Shown here: positions 5,920-11,542 of the stretch, in pieces | Layout: every line of letters starts with the position of its first letter | Position numbering within the stretch: the first letter of the stretch is position 1 | Source of the DNA: Holophagae bacterium | Lineage (GTDB): Bacteria > Acidobacteriota > Thermoanaerobaculia > Thermoanaerobaculales > Sulfomarinibacteraceae | Reading direction: 5' to 3' | DNA length: 11,542 nucleotides | NCBI GenBank assembly: GCA_030609785.1 | Contig: JAUWTC010000032.1 | Coordinates: 1 to 11,542 of the forward strand | Program-made: the position numbers and the translations under genes | Notes under the pieces: model-generated | The model's input: the letters and a program-made list of their open reading frames with translations, nothing else | The model's database searches: none | What the model was told of the DNA's origin: nothing

Positions 5920-8900
5920 TCAGCTACTGGGTTCAGCATCAGACATCGCCGCAGCCACCAGACCCGGGGCTGAGCGCAGGAGGCCCCGTCCGAGGGTTAG
6001 AAGGGCAAAGCAGGTGGACCAATCCAGGGCTTCGCCGGGTCTCAATGCGGCGTTCGGCTCGATCGATTTAATTGCTGCCGTTGAAGGATCCAGATCGGCC
6101 CTGAAATGCGGCCCTTCGTAGTGCAGGATCTTCCCCCAGGTCAGACTGTGGGTCGTGCCCCTGTCCCGGGCCAGCAGCTCAAATCGCCCGTTGGGGCGCC
6201 TCGGATGAAAGGCGTTGTCGTCGAAATGCTCGAAGGCCTCCCGGTCCAGCACCAGGCGGGGCTTGTCCTCATCGGGGTGACCGGCGGTCGGGCAGAACTC
6301 GGTGCAGTTGCCGCAGGCGTTGCACCAGTCGTTGATGACGGCGACCTGGTAGGGCTGATCGATGGACCGTTCGACCATCTCGACACCATCGATGGATTTC
6401 GGCCAGGAGACGGTGAAAGGAACAATCTCATAGGTCAGGAATGCCCTGTTGGGACAGACGGTGACGCAGGTTGAACACACGATATCGCAGTCCAGGCAAC
6501 GGGCGGCCTCTTCCTGGGCCTCGTCGTCCGAAAAGGAGTGGGTGACCTCGGCGAAGCCCTCCCGTTTGTCGGGCGGCAGTTCCGGCGTCGGCACTCTCTT
6601 GAGCCGTTCGGCCCGCCGCTGCATCAGTCGGGCCAATTCTCGTGTGTCGGGGAGGCGGTGATCGTCGGACTCCTCGCCGGGCACTTCCAGGCCGAAAACG
6701 GCCAGAATATCCCGGGCGATGCGCCGCCCGTCTCCGGCTGCCGAGACAATCGACGACGGTCCGCGAACGACATCGCCTCCCGCCCACAGGCCCTCGACCG
6801 AGGTGCGGCCGCTCCCCTCGTCAACCTTGACCCAACCGCCGTGGGTCAAATCGAGACCTTTGATCTCCAACGTTGCCGGGTCGGCATCCTGGCCGATGGC
6901 GACGATCAACGAATCCAGTTCAACGGTGGTGAATCGGCCCTCGACGGCTTCGGGACGAGGCCGTCCGTCGGTGCCCGGGGCGCCGGGGCGCATCATCTGA
7001 CAACGCAACGCCGTCAATTTTCCCGAATGGACCTCGACCTCATTCGGCGCCAACAGTTCCCGGAAGGCGACGCCCTCGTCGCGGAGAGCTCGCATTTCTT
7101 CGGGGTGGGCCGGGCTGTGGGCCGCCTGTCGCCGGTAGATCACCGAGACCTCGGCGCCGAGGCGCACGGCCGTTCGCGCACAATCCATGGCGACATCGCC
7201 GGCGCCGACGATACCGACCCGATGGCCGAGGTGGGGTGCGTCGCCCCGGCGTGCACGGCGCAAGAATCTAAGACCGTCCCACACGCCTTCGGCGTCTTCG
7301 CCCGCCAACCCCAAGGCGCGGCCGCGGGCCGCACCGGCGGCCAGTACAACGGCTTGAAAGCCCTGGGTTTCAAGATCTTCGAGGCCGAAATCCGTACCAA
7401 ATCGCTGACCGTGACGCATGTCGACGCCGGATTCCCGAAGGGCCTGGAGGTCCAGCTGCACCGCCTCGTCGGCGGCCCGATAGACTGGGATGGTGGCGGT
7501 CACCATGCCGCCGGTCGTTGCATCGGCCTCGAAAACGGTGACGCCAACTCCGGCCCGTCGCAACTCCCAGGCTGCGGCCAGACCGCACGGTCCGCCGCCG
7601 ATGATGGCGACCGGTGGAACGTCGCGGGGAGGGCAGCTTCCAGCCGGCGCACCGGCGTGCTCCATCGCAAAGCGCTTGATGTCGCGAATGGCCAGTGGTT
7701 CGTCGTAGTGAGTGCGCAGGCAGTCTGTCTCGCAGGGGTGATGACAGGTGCGGCCCAGGATCACCGGCAGGGGGTTATCTCGTCGAATGACTTCGGCCGC
7801 CTGTCCGGCATTTCCGGATGCGACCTGGCGTAGATACTCGGGCACGTCCTGTTTGATGCCGCAGGCGGAGATGCATGGGGCCTCGATACAGTCGAAGAGG
7901 CCGAGCGCACGCGTCGACCTCTTGCCGAGACGGTGGTAGGTCTCACGCCGGTAGGCGGGGTCCTCGAGGACCTCTGCTGAGTAGTTTTCCAGGTTGTGGT
8001 GTGCTGCCGCCCCGACGTCGTGGCCCTCGAAGCCGGTGGATCGGGCGCGAGCGAGAGCGAAGAGGCCCAGGTCCGAGGCCTTGGCCTGCTCCATCGCTTG
8101 CCGTGTGGTCTCGGTGTACTGCCGGAGGCGGGGGATACCGCCCGGCCTGAGGAGATCGGAGCATGTGGTCACAGGCGCCAGACCGGAGGCCAGCAGTTCG
8201 GGAGCGTTGAAGGCGTCGGCCCCCCCACAGAAGGAGATCGACAGGTCTGCACCACAGGATCGTTTGAGCTGGGCTGCGATCTGCACCGTCAGCGGATGCA
8301 GGGGGCGACTGGAGAGGTACATGGTCTTTTCGCCTGCCGGAAAGGCGTCACCGTGATGGCGTAGAGGAAGGGTGTTGGAGAGCTTGACGCCGAAGGTCAC
8401 GCCGGCACCCTGAGCCTCTCCCTGCAGTTCGGCGATCAGATCAACGGCCTCAGCCAGCTTGAGATCCTCCGCGAAGGCCGCCTCATCGGGTTCGAGGTCG
8501 GTGAAGCCCAGGTGGTCGTGCAGGACAGAGCGAACGAATTCCGCACCGAGGAGGGAGGGGTTGAGTTTGACCTTGGCGTGCAGACCATACTCACTGATCA
8601 GATGAGAGATCATGCGTCCGATCTCGTCAGAGGGACAACCGTGCAGGGTCGAGAGGGTGACCCGGGAGCTCAGGCGGGACGGAACCTCGAGGTCGACGAA
8701 CTCGGGTCGCAATCGAGTAAGGCTCTGCAAGCGCTCCTCGAGCTTGGCGCCGGCATCGGCCACCAGGGAGAAGTACCGCCGCATCGGCTCGGATTGCAGG
8801 CCTTCGAAGTCATAGCCGACGCTGATGTCGAAGATGGTCTCAGGATTGGGACCCGGCCAGCCGAAGCGACGGTGGAGGGCGTGGATCAGGACCCAGGCGT

Positions 8901-9273
8901 CGAGATACTGGTCGAACGAGGCCTCGGGCTCGAGTTCCTGCGACCACTCGACGTTGAGACCTTCGTCCCGCATTCGGATGCAGGGGCGCACCACCTCGAC
9001 GCCGCGAAGCTGCACGGTCTTGAGTTCCAGGACCCGGGCGCCGCAAGCCCAAGAGGCGATGATGCCCGGGGCCAACTGTGTGTGGGGTCCGGCGGCAACG
9101 CCGAATGGCGTGGCGATCGTCGTGCCCTGCAGTTCGAGGCGAAAGGGGTCGTCGAGCCTCGGTTCAAAGAAGAGGGTCCGGTCGATGTCGGAGATCGCCC
9201 CTCGTTTTTCGAAATCGGTGAAGACCCATTGCACGAGATCGGCGAAAGGAGTCGGCCTGAAGAGATCACTCAT
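5920..9273 (-). CDS. ygfK: YgfK-type iron-sulfur flavoprotein oxidoreductase
   Basis: Large cytosolic redox protein, 1117 residues (E. coli YgfK is about 1030). In order: an FMN/dihydropyrimidine-dehydrogenase-like barrel (about 1-440; TPFGVAAGPHTQL at 56-68); a cysteine helical region (C462, C467, C471, C510, C514, C518) of the kind carrying 4Fe-4S clusters in GltD and DPD; FAD- and NAD(P)-binding Rossmann folds (IIGGGPCGLAAA near 557; GIVGAGDVAMDCA near 687; AGGDVVRGPSSIV near 831); and a ferredoxin end with cysteines at 926, 929, 933, 936, 940 and 984, 987, 990, 994. It probably moves electrons between NAD(P)H, Fe-S clusters and a purine-derived ring; the reaction is not settled. 'Selenate reductase' is a weak label. 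The start at 9273 overlaps the upstream Mo-hydroxylase stop as ATGA, with GGAAGG upstream; an ATG at 9339 is rejected. The C-terminus is about 40 residues longer than in E. coli and partly hydrophobic. Confidence 0.93.
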   Translation of the reverse strand: MSDLFRPTPFADLVQWVFTDFEKRGAISDIDRTLFFEPRLDDPFRLELQGTTIATPFGVAAGPHTQLAPGIIASWACGARVLELKTVQLRGVEVVRPCIRMRDEGLNVEWSQELEPEASFDQYLDAWVLIHALHRRFGWPGPNPETIFDISVGYDFEGLQSEPMRRYFSLVADAGAKLEERLQSLTRLRPEFVDLEVPSRLSSRVTLSTLHGCPSDEIGRMISHLISEYGLHAKVKLNPSLLGAEFVRSVLHDHLGFTDLEPDEAAFAEDLKLAEAVDLIAELQGEAQGAGVTFGVKLSNTLPLRHHGDAFPAGEKTMYLSSRPLHPLTVQIAAQLKRSCGADLSISFCGGADAFNAPELLASGLAPVTTCSDLLRPGGIPRLRQYTETTRQAMEQAKASDLGLFALARARSTGFEGHDVGAAAHHNLENYSAEVLEDPAYRRETYHRLGKRSTRALGLFDCIEAPCISACGIKQDVPEYLRQVASGNAGQAAEVIRRDNPLPVILGRTCHHPCETDCLRTHYDEPLAIRDIKRFAMEHAGAPAGSCPPRDVPPVAIIGGGPCGLAAAWELRRAGVGVTVFEADATTGGMVTATIPVYRAADEAVQLDLQALRESGVDMRHGQRFGTDFGLEDLETQGFQAVVLAAGAARGRALGLAGEDAEGVWDGLRFLRRARRGDAPHLGHRVGIVGAGDVAMDCARTAVRLGAEVSVIYRRQAAHSPAHPEEMRALRDEGVAFRELLAPNEVEVHSGKLTALRCQMMRPGAPGTDGRPRPEAVEGRFTTVELDSLIVAIGQDADPATLEIKGLDLTHGGWVKVDEGSGRTSVEGLWAGGDVVRGPSSIVSAAGDGRRIARDILAVFGLEVPGEESDDHRLPDTRELARLMQRRAERLKRVPTPELPPDKREGFAEVTHSFSDDEAQEEAARCLDCDIVCSTCVTVCPNRAFLTYEIVPFTVSWPKSIDGVEMVERSIDQPYQVAVINDWCNACGNCTEFCPTAGHPDEDKPRLVLDREAFEHFDDNAFHPRRPNGRFELLARDRGTTHSLTWGKILHYEGPHFRADLDPSTAAIKSIEPNAALRPGEALDWSTCFALLTLGRGLLRSAPGLVAAAMSDAEPSS

Positions 9274-11542
9274 TTCGCGGTTGCCTTCCGGGGCCGGGGC
9301 AGCAAATTGTTTTCGCCCATCGGCAGGGAGGTGTGCCACGAACCGTCCCGGGCGTGCAGGGCCGAGGCCACGGCGCCCGCAGTCGGAACCAGAACGATCT
9401 CACCGACGCCTTTCGAGCCGTAGCCGCCGACCTCATCGGGCACCTCGAGCACGATCGCCTCGACCGGAGGCATGCGGTCTGCCGGGATGATCCCCAAGTC
9501 GCGCAGTCGCAAGCTTGTTGGGCGGCCGCCTTCGCACGGGAAATCCTCGGTCAGGGCCTGGCCCAGGCCCATGTGCACGCCGCCCTCGATCTGCCCGGCG
9601 CAGGCCAGGGGGTTGATCGCCCGGCCGACGTCGTGTGCGGCAACGATGCGCTCGATGCGACCCTCGTCGTCGAGGATGACGACCTGGGTGGCATAACCGA
9701 AGGTCAGATGGGTTACGGGATTATCGCCAGGCGTGCCGGGAGCGACGGTGAAGTCGCAGATGTACTCGCCGTGGAATTCCTGGGCGACGAGATCCTGAAG
9801 GGTGGATGTCTTCAGGGCTTTTTTGAGCTTCTGGGCGGCTCGCTGGGCAGCAACGGTCGTCAGAGCGGTCGCCCTGGAGGCGGTCGTCATGCCGCACTCG
9901 ACCTCGGTCTTGCTGACCGTGCGGACGTCGATCAGGTCCGGATCGAGGCCGGTCTCGTGGCAGATAACCTGGCGCACGACGGTGTGGAGTCCCTGTCCCA
10001 TCTCCGTGAATCCAGTCAGGGCCTCAACGCGCCCCCCCTCGAGGATACGCAGCAATACGCGGCCGGTATCCGCCATGCCGTTACCGATGCCGGTGTTTTT
10101 GATCCCGCAGGCGATGCCGGCTCGCGGTGCGTTTTTGTAGACCTCCCGGACGGCTTCCAGGGTAGCGCTGATGCCGCAGCTCGAGGTCATGATTTGGCCG
10201 GGAGCAAAACGATCGCCGGGATGGAGGATGTTGCGTTCGCGGATGTCGTAGCCGTCGATGCCGACTCGCTCGGCCAGGCGGTCCAGCAGGCCTTCGATGG
10301 CAAAGGACGTCTGGTTGACTCCGAAGCCGCGCATCGCGCCGCAGGGGGGATTGTTGGTGTAGACGGTCTTGCCCTCGATGTCGACGTTCTCGACCCGATA
10401 GGGGCCGCAGGCGTGTCCCACCGAGCGTTCGAGGACCTTGGCGCCGACCGAGGCATAGGCGCCGGTGTCGCCGACGATGCGGGCTCGGACGGCCATCAGT
10501 CGCCCTTCGGCATCCGACCCGATGGTGTAGTGCATCTCGAGGGGGTGGCGTTTTGGGTGCATCAGCAGACTCTGTTCACGCGTGAGGTCGATGCGGACGG
10601 GGGCGCCCACGACCTGGGCTGCCAGGGCGGCGTGGCCCTGCACCAGGAGATCTTCCTTGCCCCCAAAGGCGCCACCATTGGTCACCAACTCGACCTCGAC
10701 CTGCTCTTCTTCCAGGCCGAGAATGGCCGTGATCTGACGCCGGTCCTCATGCACGCCCTGGCCCTGAGACAAAATCCGAATGCCGTCCTCTGACGGGATC
10801 GCCAGGGCGCTCTCCGGCTCCAAGAACGCGTGTTCGATGCGTTGGGTGGTAAAGGTCTCTTCGAGAACATGGGCCGAGGCGGCCAAGGCGTCGTCGACGT
10901 CTCCACGGCTGAAGGCGCAGACGTCCAGGAGATTACCCCCTGGGTGGACGGCGGGTGCGCCGGGAGCGAGGGCCATTTCAGGGGAGGTCACCGGCTCCAG
11001 CACCTCGTACTGGATTCTGACCCGATCGGCGGCCGCTCTGGCCCGGTGTCGGGTGTCGGCGACGACGATGGCCAGCACGTCGCCAACGCACCGGGTTGTT
11101 TCTCCCTCTGCAATGACGATCGGCCAGTCCTTAGCGATCAAACCAACGATCCGCTCGCCGGGCACGTCGGCGGCGGTGACGATGCGTACGACGCCTGCCT
11201 CTTGCGAAGCTGCCGTACAGTCAATACCGTGCACGACGGCTCTCGGGTGTTGTGAAAGCACCAGGGCGCCGTGGAGCATGCCGGGCACTGAAATATCGGC
11301 AACGAAGTCCTTCCGGCCGAGCACCTGGTCTGTGCCCTTGAGGCGGGGTGAAGGGTGGCCGACACCGTCGATCCGGACGGCGGCTTCGGCCTCGGGGCTC
11401 CGGCTCAGGCCGAGATCCTCACCGAAATGATGGGATCGGCGAGGGGGGCCCGGCTCGACGCCTATCCCGCTTTCCCACGCCTCGCCCGCCGTTTGCACGG
11501 CATCGACAATCCGGTGGTAGCCGGTGCAACGGCAGAGGTGAC
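9270..11542 (-). CDS. Molybdenum hydroxylase, selenium-dependent xanthine dehydrogenase type, fused [2Fe-2S] (5' partial)
   Basis: Xanthine-oxidase-family enzyme that hydroxylates purine or similar rings at a molybdopterin centre. The window edge removes its N-terminus. The open frame continues past GTG at 11498 to the edge and reads HLCRCTGYHRIVDA, the end of the CxRC [2Fe-2S] domain. The iron-sulfur domain is therefore fused to the Mo domain in one chain, as in Desulfovibrio aldehyde oxidoreductase and the Enterococcus selenium-dependent enzyme. Numbering from the GTG, the Mo domain shows NGGAFGGKED (274-283), PPCGAMRGFG (384-393), TEMGQGLHT (498-506) and the catalytic glutamate E700 in KGVGE. 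At least 756 residues are present. The family is reported to use a labile selenium cofactor; this is knowledge of relatives, not visible here. No FAD subunit is in view; it may lie upstream or YgfK may accept the electrons. The stop is coupled to the ygfK-like start (ATGA). Confidence 0.9.
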   Translation of the reverse strand, partial: HLCRCTGYHRIVDAVQTAGEAWESGIGVEPGPPRRSHHFGEDLGLSRSPEAEAAVRIDGVGHPSPRLKGTDQVLGRKDFVADISVPGMLHGALVLSQHPRAVVHGIDCTAASQEAGVVRIVTAADVPGERIVGLIAKDWPIVIAEGETTRCVGDVLAIVVADTRHRARAAADRVRIQYEVLEPVTSPEMALAPGAPAVHPGGNLLDVCAFSRGDVDDALAASAHVLEETFTTQRIEHAFLEPESALAIPSEDGIRILSQGQGVHEDRRQITAILGLEEEQVEVELVTNGGAFGGKEDLLVQGHAALAAQVVGAPVRIDLTREQSLLMHPKRHPLEMHYTIGSDAEGRLMAVRARIVGDTGAYASVGAKVLERSVGHACGPYRVENVDIEGKTVYTNNPPCGAMRGFGVNQTSFAIEGLLDRLAERVGIDGYDIRERNILHPGDRFAPGQIMTSSCGISATLEAVREVYKNAPRAGIACGIKNTGIGNGMADTGRVLLRILEGGRVEALTGFTEMGQGLHTVVRQVICHETGLDPDLIDVRTVSKTEVECGMTTASRATALTTVAAQRAAQKLKKALKTSTLQDLVAQEFHGEYICDFTVAPGTPGDNPVTHLTFGYATQVVILDDEGRIERIVAAHDVGRAINPLACAGQIEGGVHMGLGQALTEDFPCEGGRPTSLRLRDLGIIPADRMPPVEAIVLEVPDEVGGYGSKGVGEIVLVPTAGAVASALHARDGSWHTSLPMGENNLLPRPRKATAK

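Noticed and set aside
6538..7833. Long plus-strand open frame (431 codons) opposite the ygfK-like gene
   Set aside because: Antisense shadow of a conserved, motif-rich gene in GC-rich DNA. The translation is low-complexity with no recognisable domain.
9273..9339. Upstream ATG at 9339 as the ygfK start
   Set aside because: It would overlap the Mo-hydroxylase end by 70 bases. The ATG at 9273 gives the family N-terminus (MSDLFRPTPF) and the ATGA coupling.
9333..10793. Long plus-strand open frame (486 codons) opposite the Mo hydroxylase
   Set aside because: Mirror frame of the Mo-hydroxylase gene, whose catalytic motifs on the minus strand are unmistakable.
11496..11498. GTG at 11498 as the Mo-hydroxylase start
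   Set aside because: The frame stays open to the window edge and encodes a [2Fe-2S] cysteine motif just upstream, so the gene is merely truncated.
1..11542. CRISPR array, tRNA, rRNA, insertion sequence or in-frame selenocysteine UGA
   Set aside because: No regularly spaced repeats, cloverleaf or transposase frame was seen. Selenium in these Mo hydroxylases is a labile cofactor, and the catalytic genes show no internal stop.

Overview
The window is GC-rich bacterial DNA with dense, gap-free gene blocks. It is read as a chromosomal region of an uncultured anaerobe or facultative anaerobe. The dispersed hairpin and short-word repeats between genes resemble those of environmental phyla such as Acidobacteriota or Planctomycetes relatives. 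That placement is a low-confidence guess, because no rRNA or marker gene is present.

Layout. (1) 26-454 (+) encodes a thioredoxin-coupled arsenate reductase (ArsC). (2) 490-3221 (-) is a two-gene unit, an allantoinase-type cyclic amidohydrolase followed by an SsnA-type aminohydrolase, joined by an ATGA overlap. (3) 3299-3948 (+) is a VapBC-like toxin-antitoxin pair. Its antitoxin mRNA looks leaderless and its promoter carries two palindromic operators. (4) 4194-5552 (-) encodes an exported protein with IPT/TIG-like and PPC-like domains and unknown function. The flanking gaps (3949-4193 and 5553-5919) hold hairpins and dispersed-repeat-like sequence but no recognisable gene. (5) 5920-11542 (-) is a second two-gene unit: the large subunit of a molybdenum hydroxylase of the selenium-dependent xanthine dehydrogenase type, cut by the window edge, followed by the giant iron-sulfur flavoprotein YgfK. 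These two also share an ATGA overlap.

How the genes work together. The molybdenum hydroxylase, YgfK, SsnA and the cyclic amidohydrolase are the core of the anaerobic purine/urate catabolism cluster known from Escherichia coli (ygfK-ssnA-ygfM-xdhD and hyuA) and from gut anaerobes. The inferred roles are hydroxylation of the purine ring (Mo hydroxylase), reduction of a ring intermediate (YgfK, which resembles dihydropyrimidine dehydrogenase plus a glutamate-synthase small subunit), and hydrolytic opening and deamination of heterocycles (the two amidohydrolases). Old database names calling these genes 'selenate reductase' are probably misleading, even though an arsenate reductase lies next door. 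The catabolic block is interrupted by about 2.7 kb carrying the toxin-antitoxin pair and the exported protein, which looks like an inserted or accumulated accessory islet.
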